The translations under genes and the position numbers were made by a program. From Plutella xylostella (lineage: Eukaryota; Arthropoda; Insecta; Lepidoptera; Plutellidae), in NCBI RefSeq assembly GCF_932276165.1, contig NC_063987.1:4588001-4652000 (forward strand): 64,000 nt of DNA. Reading direction: 5' to 3'. Shown piece after piece: positions 24,401 to 35,543 of this stretch (positions within the stretch are counted from its first letter, which is position 1; each line of letters begins with the position of its first letter). The notes under the pieces were generated by a model. The model was not told the origin of the DNA, searched no databases, and was given only the letters and a program-made list of their open reading frames with translations.

Positions 24401-27400
24401 TATTGAAGCGTTGTTCATACCCTGAAGTGAGTTTACCGGCAGTTGGATAGACGACGCGCTTGCCATGTTCGGGAAATTTGTCACTTGGCTCTTTCCTTGT
24501 AGCATGTTGATGTTGCCTTGTTGGTTGGTCGGTATTGTCAGCACTTGGTTAGAATTTGATGTTATAACTTGGATGCCACCAGCTTGAGAGAGGAACTGGG
24601 CCATATCACTGCCTTGAAGTTGTTGCAAATTGTTACCATTTCCGGGTTTCACACAAATGTTGTACGGCAAAACTCCTTGTTGGGTTATAATCTGTGGAGC
24701 CATCATCTTTTGGTTTCCAGCTGCAGAAGTTTTAGGCATAAGCATTTGCGGCGTGACAACTATTTGGGGAGACGACAGGACTTGTTGGTTCGCCGATACT
24801 TGCACGTTAGTTTTACTCTGGTCGAAGATGACTGTGCCTGACTTCATTTGTTCTGTAATAGTCATTGTCATTTCGTTTGAAGGGCCTGGAGAAGGCGTTT
24901 CTACAATGGTTCCATTGATGGTTATCTGGCGAGTGTTTATAGAGGTTCTCCTAGCTGATATGCCTTCAGCTTTCACTGTGTTTTCCGAGCCACTGACTAC
25001 GCCAGCGTGTATGATCATGGGCTGGGCGAAAGCGCCTTGGAACGCGTTCTGAAGCGTCGTCAAAGTTCTGTTTTCAGGAGACTTCGGGTTTTCACTCTCG
25101 CTTTCACTCGTCGACATCATGTCGCACGAAGGCACGTGTCTATCGTACGACTCTTTATTTCTGTAAGTGCACTGGCATCGGTCACACCGGACTGGTTGTT
25201 CCATGTGGTTGTTACCGGAATTGTCATCTAACGGCCTCATGACCAGCTCTGGCTGACCACTTAGGGAATTACCAGCAATAGTGACGGTGTAAGTACTTTC
25301 GCTACCGCTGGCTCTGTACAGAAACTGGTTGGTTTGGTTTCTCTGGTCATTCTGATGGTCATCAGCGCCATCTAGTTGTTGTATCGGTGAGAAGTCTTCG
25401 TTTTCTCTGGGACTACTGGGTCGAGAGCTGCAAGTACTTTCCGACCCTGACCAATCAGCGGCGCCGTCCAACTGAGATATCGGACTACACTGGATCTTTG
25501 TATAGAAGTCAATAACATCAGTGTAGTAGCCTTCAGTCTTGTCGGATTTCTCCTCTGTAGTTTCCGAATCCTTTTCCTTAGGCGATGTGGTTCTGTAGTT
25601 CAAGCCAGAAGTGTGGGGAGCTTCATCACAGATGGCGGTAGTGCTAGTAGTCTCTTCTTTAGGTTTCTTTTCAACTGTTGGGGCTTCTTTGGCCGTCTCC
25701 AATGGGCTTTCAAGTAGAGGCGTTCGTTGTACGGGGCTGAGTTTGCCAGTGACAGTTGATGTTCGCCCCATTTTGCATCGTTTGATCGTTGACGATAGCA
25801 GGCTGGAGTCGAACTTGTTATTCCATGTCAGACTGCTGGATCGTTGCTGACCACGACCAGTTGTTAACGTTTTCAGATTGTGATTCTGTAACAACATTTC
25901 CGACTTGCTTCTTTTCAGCTCCTTACTTCCTGACTCAAGTCTTGCGTTTAGAAGCTCGTCAATGAAGTCAGTTGTAGATCTAGAGTCACCCCTTTCGCTC
26001 TTATCATCAGACTGACTCATGACTCCGTATAGTTCATTTTTCATTACATCCATCGTGACAAGGTCTTCATAGGACATAAGTTTGGGGAATATATCCTGCA
26101 TAGAAATTCCATCCAATAGGTCATGGTTTAGGTCTTCAAATATAGCGTCTTTTAGTTCTGGAGGTAGTAAATCGGCCGTATTTTGCGGTTCTTCTTCGTC
26201 TTGCTCTTGCTTACACACGTTGTCTAATAAGAAGTCTACTACTTGCTTTACAGCTAAGTCTTCTAATGTTACAGAGTTGCCGAATTTCTTTGGGGATTTG
26301 TCGTTTTTGAATAGCATGGCGGCTGTTCCAGCCCCTGTCTCGATGCTCTCATGCCACGCTCCTATCTCCGCCATCACTCGCTCGACCACTTGAGGGTGCT
26401 TCGTGTGGTCTACAGTTATGTTGACACCAAAGTCGAAACCTGGCAATGGCTCTGATAGTATAAGCTTTGTCCTTATCGTGTATCTCACAACTTTAGCTGG
26501 CTTTTTGCTGGACCAAAACAGCCGTGTGCAGGAGAAATCAACAGGCATCAAGAACTCTTCATAATCTGACACAGACGGCACTATCTTTCCGAGACTTTGC
26601 ACCGTTAGTGATCCGAGCAGAAATTGTACTTTGCTTATCTCGCTGTATCTCTTCTTTTTCTTGTCGAGTTCGACGTACACTGGCCTTGTTAGTTCGAAGT
26701 CTGCGTCTTTTTGTAATTGCTTCTTTGGGATGTCTTTTCCGTGGGGTGGACAGAAGACTCTCTTGTCGTCCATGAAAGCGCATTCTTGCTTCCTCGCGCA
26801 TGCGTAATGATACGTCTCACTGCAGTTCTTGGCACAGCAGCCGACACTAGCACCTTTCATTTCACACGCGGCACATTTGATCATCTTCCCTCTCGATATA
26901 GCTGAGTGGACGTTTTGTAAGGACCCGTCGATCTCTTCAAACACTTCGGCTGACCAGAGAGCGCAGTTTGCGTGGATCCAGTCATTTTGGCCGCAGTATA
27001 GCAACCGCCCTTCCATCGCTGGACTGGCGTCACCCGTCACTTTGCACAGAACGCATATTCTAGAATCCACAGGGTAGAACTCTATCAAGTCTTCTACTAC
27101 TTTCTGCTCCTCAACTTCCAACTTCGGAACTATTTGATCCACCGGTTTTTCAAGTATCTGTGCTGTGTTGCCAGGTTTGGTTTCCGTCATTTCTTGGTCT
27201 TTCAAGGACTCTGTGTCGTCGTGTTCTCCTTCCACTTCTAAGTTCGGTTGTAAGCAGTTGTTCTCGCAGTCGAACCACGGGAATGTTTCTGAGAACACAT
27301 TCTTGTAAATCGACCTCAAGTCTACGTTCGACGTCCTTTGTATTACTTCTTTCATGTCGTGGTTGAAGTCTTTTAGCGATACATATTCGTCGCTGTTTAC

Positions 27401-30400
27401 TCGTTTCTTGATGTCCAGTAACGATGGTGATAGTATTCTGTTAGGATCATCCATGTTTGCGTCTAGCCTCGCTACTAGCGGACTTAGTTCTTGCTCGCTT
27501 CTCTCTGGAGAAACAATCTTCATAGGTTCGTCATCATCAGAAATAGCGTCGTATTTGTCATCATGTACGGTCGTCGGCAACATCGAGGCATTTTCCTTCT
27601 CAGGAGGATTATTCTCGTGCACCTCAACACATGGAGCGTCAAATTCTGTTTTGGTTCCGTACAGTCCTGTTGAGAAGCATATCTCTTTGTTCTGCATCAG
27701 GGGCTCCTGTAGGTTGACGACTTTGTGCGACGGGTGCGGCATGTCTGCCTTCTCCATCTGAACATCACTCAAAAGCGAGTTGCAATGCCATATTTTGGCC
27801 GAATCCTCTGTTTTCTGCACATTAGCCCGTCTGCCTCTCGAATTATTTCTATACACTTTCGTCTCTGTCGTGTTCTTCAACGTATCCGTATCATCAAAGT
27901 GTAGTTTCCTAATCGCCTGCGGCGACATAAGTCTGAAGGGTTTGTTCGGGACGGGCGTGTTTTTGTGCGGGGTGAGTTTGAGTAGTGCGCAGGCCTTTTT
28001 GTTCTTGGCTAGTAGTTTCAGCAGGTGCAGAAGTCTTCCCTTGAGGTGGTCAGTGAGCATCTTCCGCCAGGGCGGGTCGTGGGGCATGCACTGGCGACAG
28101 ATGTACTCGATGGAGGGAGGGAGGGCTGATAACAGCTGGTATCCCTCTCCGGAGAGACCCTCGCAGCTGGCGTGCACCCATCGTGAGCACCAGCCGCATT
28201 CCATCATCTGGAATAGGATTAGGTATGGTAATCAAGTTAAGGTAGGTTGAGATTGTGATTTATAAGTAATATGTTATATGACTCAAAAAAATATTATAAT
28301 AAAGATATTTGATACTATAAAATTAATAATTTGTCATACATGTAGAGCTGGGATTCTAAAAGCAATGTCTGTATTATATGATTAGGAGAAATTTACCATG
28401 GGTCTTAGCTCTTCTAAATGTAACTTTTCAGTAATTTAGTGCGGCTTGCACAACAAAGTTAATCAAAATGAAATATAAAATATGATCTATGATGACATAT
28501 ATCCTGTCAGAGCAAGAGATCATAATTATATTATACACAAACGATTTAATTATGATTAACTTTGTTGTGCAAGCCGCACTTAATCTAGAAATTTAGCATT
28601 TATTTAAAATAGCTACAGTAGTTCCAATCCTCACCTTGCTATCGAAGTCGTTGTCCCTATAGCAGGCCTGGCACAGCGGGCAGTAGTTGCCCTTCTGGCG
28701 CAGCTTGAAGCAGGAGCTGCAGAAGGGGAGGCTGCCCACAAACTTGGTGACCCGCCCGCTGTCGCACGACTTGCATTTGAGGCATGAGCCGCATATCTGG
28801 TGGACAAAGTAAGGTTTATTGAGGTTTTATATTCATGGTAGTGCACCTATAGCTACAGTGTAATTTATAAGTATTTCCCTGCTGAATACTGTATATGTAT
28901 AACATGTAAGGCCTAAATTTTAAGTGAGTGCGAGTGAAATTTAACATCCTTGTTTTGATAATCCAATAAGGGCCAGTTTTTTGATCCCTAGTTAACTCAA
29001 CCATTGGTCAAAAATGGCTACCATTAGTTAAAAACGTTAAAAACTTAAAAACCATCAAAATTCCTATGCAGCTGTCATGTTTGACAAGTGACTTGACTAA
29101 TGGTTAAAGATGACCACGGATCAAAAGCTCGGCCTAAGCCACTCAGACATTATCTTAGCCACTTGGATTAGTTTTCAGTGGCTGACGGCCGAGGTTGTGC
29201 CGGATGTATTTACAAACATACCTACATCACTTGCGGTGGCTCTTTACATGCACCTTATGACTCGTACCGCTGCTCCGTGCACCAACTATGATAGGTGATG
29301 ACCACAGTTACACTACTACTCTCATACAGTACATACCTTAGGCCAATCGCTCCACTGTCCGCTAGGCGCCGCCGGCAGACACTTATCATGGTAATGCCGC
29401 GCACACACTCTGCACCGCGCCCGCGCCGCGCCGCGCCCGCAGCCCGCGCACGCCACGTACCGGCTATGATACCACAGTTACACTACTAGGTACTATTATA
29501 TATTATAGAGCGTACCTTATGCCAGTCGCTCCACTGTCCGCTATATAGGCGGCCCTTATGACCACGTAAGAAGAAACAGATGCCATCAATGATGCTTTAT
29601 CCACTGGCTGCTCCGCGCACCCCCTGTCATACCACGTCCTACTAATGCTACTCTTATATAGTGCGTACCTTAGGCCAATCGCTCCACTGCCCGCTAGGCG
29701 CCGCCGGCAGACACTTATCGTGGTAATGCCTTGCACACACTCTGCACCGCGCCCGCGCCGCGCCGCGCCCGCAGCCCGCGCACGCCACGCACCGCGCGCA
29801 CGCCCAGCCCGCGCCGCCCGCCGGCTGGTCGAGGCACCAGCTGTGGTACCACTCGCAGCAGGAGTAGCAGTTTAGCATCTGTGGGGGGAGGGTGGAAATT
29901 TATTGAAAGGGGACAAAATACACTCATTCTTGTAGTCAATGATTTCTAACTTAGGAACAATAAAAAAAAAGTTATATAACTAATAAAAAGTACCGGCAAC
30001 ATGCACATAGGGATTTAATTACGCGACCGTTTTCATGTAACATATGTATGTACAACCCTGTATATTCTGTTAGGAGACAAATCCAGCTTGCCTCCACATG
30101 TTAAAAAGACCACTGTATTGTTACCTATGAACGGTAAAAGAATCATGTATTCATTACCACATAAGTTAGTAATAATTATAAGCAGATGGTGGTGCTTCTC
30201 TGGACAACCCTATGCTCAAGAGGGCAGAAACATAACCTAGCTACATATACCTAATGTTTACAAATACATAAGAATCATAATCCGGCTCGAAGGACAATGA
30301 AAAGGCTTGGTAGCCTCTGTTGCCTAGGATAGCTGGTAGTAGACGCAATGTTTATTGGAATAAAAAGAAAGGTTGTTAACTAAGAAGGTTGGTGACACCT

Positions 30401-33400
30401 AATAGAGCAATTAGACAACTGAACACAATCATACTCACTTTTTCCTGGCCAGCACTGCCGCACAGGAAGCACAGCCGTGCCACGGGGAAGGGCGCCGAGC
30501 CAATCAGGCCGAAGCCCGACGAGCACACCTCGTCCGGGTCGTAGCTCTCCCAGAAGTCCACGCAGATGAGCTCCGCGCGGTTCTGGTCGCACTTCTGGAT
30601 GCGGCCGCGGCCCTGGAGGTATAAAATATACGATAAATTTATGGATATTTTGCATAATTAATAATAATAATATGTGGGGACATCTCACACACGGCCATCC
30701 GACCCCAAGCTTGGCAGAGCCTGTAATACGGGTATAGGATAGCTATTATTATACAGATATATAAATTTAAGGATATTTTGGATAGAAAGTGTGAGGAATA
30801 GCAAATATAAATATGGAGAGGTCAATTATTAAAAAAATGGGTTAGTTACTGTAGCGTTCTTATGGTTTCGACGATGTAAAGTACAGGTTATTATTATTAT
30901 AATATATATGATATGATATGATATATATGGCCGCCTATTGTGCTTATTGTTACTTTGAAATGTAATATATGTTGTTATCAATAAAATCATATTGTATTGT
31001 ACCTATACAGTTATAAATCTTTCTGCGATACTTACAGTAGAGTTGGTGATGTTGCTGAGAGGCTTCATAACCGTCTTCCTAGGCACTAGCTCCATGACAG
31101 TTTCATCCTCGCTCGACTCGCCTTTACCGACCACTTTCGGCAACGCATCCACTTTACGTTTCTTAGCTTCAGTCGTCTCCTCAACATCCTTGCTAACCGC
31201 CACTTCAGGAACTATCTGAGGCGGCTTGTTCTCTTCCATTTCTGTATCACAGCTTATTGTCTCATCCGGTATGATGCTATCCTTGTCTATTGCGACAGAA
31301 TCGTCATCTGATTTGTCCTTATCCTTGTCAGGGAATGTTGCTATTGGCTGGCCGAGGACTATCGACGCACTTCGACAGACGTGCTTGACTCTTGGACCTT
31401 TGAGCTCCACTTTCTGTCTCTTTGGATCCTCGACTTGTTTCGCGTCTTTGGATTCCGTCTTATCTTTCTTCCTAACTTTTACTCTTTGTAGCCTGCGTTT
31501 TCTATTCAGGCTGAACTCTTCGTTAGTTTCGTCTGGCGTTGTTGTTACTTCTTTCTTGGGTTTTTCCTGAAATAAGAGAAAAATATTATAAATTTTACTA
31601 AGAATTAAATTTCAGATAATTTTGCTAACACTCCAACTTAAACCGTTTCATTATAAGTTAGATTTTAATACAGTAATCATCTATGGATTAAAAAGAATCA
31701 TACCTCTTTCTCAGCCACTACAGTCGCTTCAACCTTCACGGGTTCAGGCTCGGGCTTCTTGCCAGTCTTCACAGCAAATGGTTTGCCTTCAGCCTCACCC
31801 GTTAGTGCGCCAAACATTGGCTGACCAGTCAGGGCAGTACTGGCCCCTAGCCTCAAGGGGTTCACTTGGGATAGGGGGCTAGTAGGCTTGGCCGATGCTC
31901 TCATATATGGAGGCAGCATAGCAGTGAGGCCTGTTCGGATAGTGGCGGGTACTTGGAAGGCTTTGAGGCACTTTTGGAGCCAACACGCGGGGCAGCGCGA
32001 CTTGTTGGCGCATCGCTTGAACTTCCATTGTTGCGAGCGCACGATTGGAGGCACGTGGCAGTTGCCTGGAATACAGAGATTTGGGTTTAAGTGAGTGTTC
32101 AAAATATTATGGTGATATCGTTAATGTTACGTAGTTTGGTCATGCAGGAAGAATTAACATTATAGTGAAGACTTCTATGAAATTTGATGATGATTCTTTG
32201 GGACACTTAAGCTACATGAAGAACGAAGGGTTTTAGAATACTTATGTATTTTAGAATACTTATGTATTTTAGGATTCTTATGTGTCATGCGGACTCAATG
32301 AATACTACATGAATTAACAACGGATACATAGAAAATTAAGCAAAAATATGAAGGGATTACCTACTTTACAATTATTATGTAAGTACCTAATAGTCAAAGG
32401 CTTGCCATACAATACTTTATATGGCGCTGAAATCTAATCTAATAACTACATGAGATGAAGGTGAATTGGATCCAATATCGTCACATGGTCGGGTTCTCTA
32501 CATGATTCAATACTCACTAAACTGTAGACTAGCCCAATCAGCTGCACAGAAATTGTATATTACCTCTTTAGATAACTTCATAACTGTGTTTAACTAGCAA
32601 GCATATCTATTCTAATCATTACTTTCCTACTAAATTAATTTAAATAGTCGTCTGAGGATTAAGCTGCTTTTTCGGTATGTCATGGGCATGGGTGAAGAGC
32701 TGATTTACTTGTCTCTCTATAGGCGAGGAGATATATCTTAAACACGAAACCCACATTGGGAATTTGGAGACTGGAATGTGCTACTTTTTTTCCCAGAAAT
32801 CCCTGAAGAAATTATTTTATGGCTATCCTACTCTGATAACTACTATCAAACAAGCTAACGTGTGTATTTTAGCAAGCCACCAGCAACCCAAAAACAAAAC
32901 ACCATCAAAATTACCTTCTCTCTTCAAACAGTGCATCACAATCGGTCCAGAGGTCTGCGCAATCTTCTCCTTCTTGATCATCTTGGAGATGAACTTGCGG
33001 CACGACTCGCACGAGTAGATGCCGAACTTGCGCGCTTGCTTCACGAACTTGTAGAAGCGAACTGCGCCGCACACGCCACATGTTACTGGGATGTTGGGGT
33101 TTGGTGCTGGAATGTGAATAGGTGTGGGTTAATACTTTGGGTTTGTGTGTGGAGTGGGGCAAGTTGATTGTATTTTGTACTATTACAGATATCACATGCA
33201 AGTCTACAAGTTAAAGTTATAGCTCTTGGAAACATCTGGAATAATTTTGTAGCTGATAAAATTATACATACATAACAGAACATAATAATACCAGCTATGG
33301 CTCAATACAACAGCTTATGTGTTTCCATATTATTTACAGAAACTCTGACCACAAATAGTCCAGAAATATGCATGAATCTGACATGAGAGATCACTGTATT

Positions 33401-35543
33401 ATTTTCAGTAGAGACCACAACTTATAATATGAATAGAGGAAAAAATGACAAAATGATACTTACAAGAGCAAGTAGGAGTAAATGTAGAGAAGGGTCCATC
33501 AGCTCCCGTCACCAGCGGCGCGGGTGGATTCAGCTGCAGCCGAGCCTCCCGAATGATGACTTTTCCGCTGAGCAGCTGCGAGGCTGGAGCCTTCTCCCGC
33601 TCAGGGCTGGGCGGAGGTTTCTCTTCCTCCTCCCCGCTCCCCGCTGCACTATCACTGTCCCAACTCTCCTCTGACTCGGACCCACTACTTGTGCTGCTAG
33701 TGCTACTAGCATCAGATATGTCCATCAGCTTCCGTAAAGCGTGCCCGGCCCGTTCATCCTTGTGAGATTCCACTGTCTTAACCTTCTCCAGACCTTCCAC
33801 ATTTGAATTCTCATCTTGGGAGTATTCGGGCTCCTTTTCATAGTTTGAAAAGAGTTTGCGGGATCCGCTAAGACCAGAGAAGGAGTTGGTGGTTTTGTCT
33901 TTGAACAGACTTGAGGCCAATATCTTTTCTCTGAGCTTGTCATTGTCAAGCTTCTCTGCTTCCTCCTCCTCTGGAGCATCGTCATCTTGGTGGAGGTTGT
34001 TGAATACTACTTTCTTTAATTTTGGCTTTTTAAGTAGCTTGCCAGCGCCTATACTGCTGGATGTTATGATTGTTTGGTCCTCTCCATCTATAAACTTCTT
34101 GTTTGGTTTTATAACTCTTGAGGAGTGGGCGCTCCTCACAGGTAACACAAACTTATTTGAGCTGTCCCTCTCAATGGGAGATGCATTTCGAGGAGGCGGA
34201 GACAGGCACCGACCCTCGCTATACTGAGAGAACTTATTTACTGGTTTTGAAAGAGGATTTAGATTCTTTCTTAGGTATCCCTCTTGGTGGTCAAATGAAG
34301 ATTTAGAACTAAGATCTGTCAGTTTAGCCGGCTTCAGGATACTACTGAATGTTGAATATTCAGTTTGTTTGAGAGCAGATTTCTTTTTAATAATTGGCTG
34401 AAGGGGCGCTTGATTCTTTGACGGTAGCTTCTTCAGGGGTAAGAAAGTATCTTCACAGCTCTCAACAGTTCCAAAGGTAACTGTTTTCTTCACTGGTTTA
34501 GGTTTTTCAGGTTTCCCGGGCTCCATTTTGTTTTGAGATCGAGTTCTCACAGGGGATTTAGAGGAATTTGTGGTCTCGCTATTATTGCTATCTGGAACTT
34601 CCGCAGTATTGCTCACTGGTTCATCATTTACAGTCTCTTTGCTACCATTTGTTTCTGTTTCCTTATTACTTTCTTTCTTTTCTTCTTCCTGAAAATGTTA
34701 TGTAGAGCTTTTAGCATAAGTAAAATAAAATTATAACCTTAAAATTCATCTACTTAGATTTTTAAAGAGAACAACATCAAATTAAACTAAAACGAAATGA
34801 TTATATGTAGAATGTTCTGTTTTAGTTAAATGAATTTCATTTGTTTTAGTTAAATTTAATGTTAACCTTCATGTATTTATGACAAGATGGTCAATGTTGT
34901 CAGACTCTACATAGATGCAGGGTCACTACAGATAGAGTAAACATAAGCTATTTTGATTGAATAGAGATCACATTTGAATGCAAAACCTTCAAATTATTGA
35001 AATGTAGAGCTACTAATAACAAGTAGCTACTTAAATCAATAATTCAATTTGCTCAAGGACACCATTTGTCAGTGATGTATTGTGGCTTCTTGTCAACATG
35101 TAACCAGCAGATCCATTGTTGTGGACATGTTTCTACAGTTTAGCAGCTCAAACATTGCATTTTAGTGGCTCATAAACATTCAGGCACCCTCGGAGGAGAG
35201 TTTATTAGCAAAACAATGGTGATCTCTTTGTTGACAGGACACCAAAATGTCAAAGTTTCACTGTTGTAGAGACACTTGGGGCTGTTTACATGGATGCATT
35301 AGGTGCAGAGTTATTACGTAAACACAACATTTCCGCGTATACACTGGTAATTTTACGTAACGGAGCCACAAAGGGCACAAACAGTGTCCGCGTGAGGATT
35401 ACCTCTTTCTCCCCCGCGCCTGCTGCGGGCGCGGGCGCCTGCCCGTCCGCAGCTGCCTCATTGTAAACGACACCCGATAGTACACTAATACGCTTTCTGT
35501 TCTGGAATTTGAGCGGCTTCCCAGGGAATCTCGACCTTCCCAT
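15894..35543 (-). CDS. trx: Trithorax / MLL histone H3K4 methyltransferase
   Basis: Thirteen minus-strand coding exons with consistent phases encode about 4419 residues: 35403-35543, 33464-34688, 32915-33106, 31704-32065, 31036-31566, 30439-30612, 29669-29878, 28635-28796, 18650-28207, 18217-18440, 17652-17779, 16817-16995 and 15894-16067. The start MGRSRFPGKP matches the conserved Trx N-terminus. Domain order is a nuclear-receptor-like zinc module, PHD1-3, a degenerate bromodomain region, extended PHD, FYRN, two Taspase-1 sites, a long Asn/Gln/Met/His-rich tract, FYRC, a WDR5-interaction motif, SET and post-SET. Trx/MLL methylates histone H3 lysine 4 in a COMPASS-like complex and maintains active homeotic gene expression. 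At about 4400 residues it exceeds Drosophila Trx (about 3700). Introns carry MITEs, a SINE and partial exon copies. Confidence 0.97.
16340..16463 (-). repeat. Dispersed repeat, copy 1 (trx intron 12)
   Basis: Read on the minus strand, this 124-base segment matches 38291-38406 on the plus strand. Shared phrases include TACTGACGAAAA, TTTAATACAACRWGATAGA and GCGCTCCGAAACTT. It is a two-copy dispersed repeat of unknown class. Confidence 0.65.
16663..16746 (-). repeat. Partial tandem copy of trx exon 12 with splice donor
   Basis: Bases 16674-16746 repeat 16811-16883 with one mismatch (C/G at 16731), offset 137 bases. The copy holds the last 67 bases of the exon and its GTGAGT donor, while the 5' part of the exon and the acceptor are absent. 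It lies in the intron just after the real exon. Confidence 0.9.
17159..17215. repeat. Perfect 25-bp-arm hairpin in trx intron
   Basis: The arm 17159-17183 (ATCTGGTATAGAAGACCAAG then GAAAC) is an exact reverse complement of 17191-17215, with a 7-base loop. It sits about 20 bases before a SINE-like element. It may be a hairpin RNA source, a MITE relic or a template-switch product. Confidence 0.85.
17236..17442 (+). mobile_element. Short lepidopteran retroelement, copy 1
   Basis: This has the typical layout ACTAATATTATAAATGCGAA, a TCTG tract, TTTCACGCCAAAACTACTGA, TTTTTATCCCGGAATTCCCA and an end GCGCGCGGTAACAGCTAGT. Three further copies occur at 55610-55823 (reverse), 55871-56060 and 58540-58768. 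The family is common in moths and resembles non-autonomous RTE-type or SINE retroelements. Confidence 0.8.
18097..18122. repeat. Perfect 26-bp palindrome of TCTA/TAGA units
   Basis: TTCTATCTATCTA is followed directly by its reverse complement. It could form a cruciform and is probably a microsatellite-derived inversion in a trx intron. Confidence 0.8.
18650..28207 (-). CDS. trx: trx giant exon 9 (9.56 kb, 3186 codons)
   Basis: This exon covers residues about 1000-4185. In order it has the end of PHD3 (MECGWCSRWVHASCEGLSG), an extended PHD at about 1380-1490 (CVLCKVTGDASPAMEGRLLY, WIHANCALWSAEV, CAFMDDKRVFCPPHG), and FYRN at about 1530-1590 (FLMPVDFSCTRLFWSSKKPA). Taspase-1-type sites QLDGAAD and QLDGADD start at residues 1911 and 1943. 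An AT-hook-like NRGRGRPMPKPTT is present. Gln/Thr-rich repeats precede a huge Asn/Gln/Met/His-rich tract at about 2950-3770. FYRC starts at about 4115 (YEVTSEDGFTYSSSSLTDLW). Long open frames on the opposite strand here are coding shadows. Confidence 0.95.
28439..28579. mobile_element. 141-bp MITE with TTA duplication in trx intron 8
   Basis: Inverted repeats GTGCGGCTTGCACAACAAAG, continuing TTAATCA, form both ends. The flanks are TTA at 28436-28438 and 28580-28582. The TTA duplication points to a PIF/Harbinger-type MITE. Confidence 0.85.
28635..31566 (-). CDS. trx: trx exons 5-8: conserved HVCRSAS motif and PHD1-PHD3
   Basis: Exon 5 (31036-31566) holds KHVCRSASIVLGQPIATF, a short conserved motif upstream of the PHD cluster in Trx/MLL. 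Exon 6 (30439-30612) ends with the first PHD zinc pair (RLCFLCGSAGQEK). Exon 7 (29669-29878) gives NCYSCCEWYHSWCLDQ, the end of PHD1, and begins PHD2 (ACARCVACAGCGRG). Exon 8 (28635-28796) completes PHD2 (ICGSCLKCKSCDSG) and starts PHD3 (GNYCPLCQACYRDNDFDSK), which finishes in exon 9. In MLL1, PHD3 reads H3K4me3. Exon 7 has tandem partial copies in the downstream intron. Confidence 0.93.
28969..29136. mobile_element. Degenerate inverted-repeat element in trx intron 7
   Basis: The left end (TTTTTTGATCCCTAGTTAAC ... ACCATTGGTCA) is an imperfect reverse complement of the right end (TTGACTAATGGTTAAAGATG ... GATCAAAAGCTCGG). It looks like an aged MITE; the borders are approximate. Confidence 0.6.
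29260..29656 (-). repeat. Tandem partial copies of trx exon 7 (PHD exon) in intron 7
   Basis: Bases 29337-29457 repeat the last 121 bases of exon 7 (29669-29789) almost exactly and encode the same residues. Adjacent 29331-29336 forms an intact GTATGT donor. A shorter, more degraded copy (29490-29545) again has the donor side (CGTACCTTATGCCAGTCGCT on the plus strand). Neighbouring intron phrases (GCTGCTCCGYGCACC, CCACAGTTACACTACT) recur, indicating a tandem array of about three units. The copies lack the PHD1 half of the exon. Confidence 0.9.
31704..33106 (-). CDS. trx: trx exons 3-4: nuclear-receptor-like zinc module
   Basis: Exon 3 (32915-33106) encodes CGVCGAVRFYKFVKQARKF followed by SCESCRKFI. 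Exon 4 (31704-32065) continues GNCHVPPIVRSQQWKFKRC and CPACWLQKCLKAFQV. The paired CxxC spacing and the CPACWLQKC box match the DNA-binding-domain-like zinc module described in Drosophila Trx, unlike the CXXC domain of vertebrate MLL. The exon 3/4 junction splits a Gly codon in phase. Exon 4 ends in a Glu/Lys/Pro-rich stretch. Confidence 0.85.
32231..32284. repeat. Three 18-bp tandem repeats
   Basis: TTTTAGAATACTTATGTA occurs twice exactly and once with three changes, in trx intron 3. Confidence 0.85.
33464..34688 (-). CDS. trx: trx coding exon 2: basic, disordered N-terminal region
   Basis: This 1225-base exon (residues about 48-455) starts after a CATTTTCAG acceptor. It is rich in Lys, Ser, Glu and Pro, with KSPVRTRSQNKMEPGKPEKP near its start and an acidic/serine tract (SSTSSTSSGSESEESWDSDS) near its end. 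It has no folded domain I can name. The ends fit flanking exons in phase (0 in, 1 out). It probably serves chromatin targeting and partner binding, like the N-terminus of MLL proteins, but this is inference. Confidence 0.85.

Noticed and set aside
18864..28250. Many plus-strand open frames opposite trx exon 9
   Set aside because: They are antisense shadows of a long biased coding exon. They show no domains and no splice support.
29337..29457. Mutually exclusive alternative PHD exon
   Set aside because: The copy lacks the PHD1 half and a convincing phase-matched acceptor, so it cannot substitute for exon 7. Kept only as a partial duplicate.
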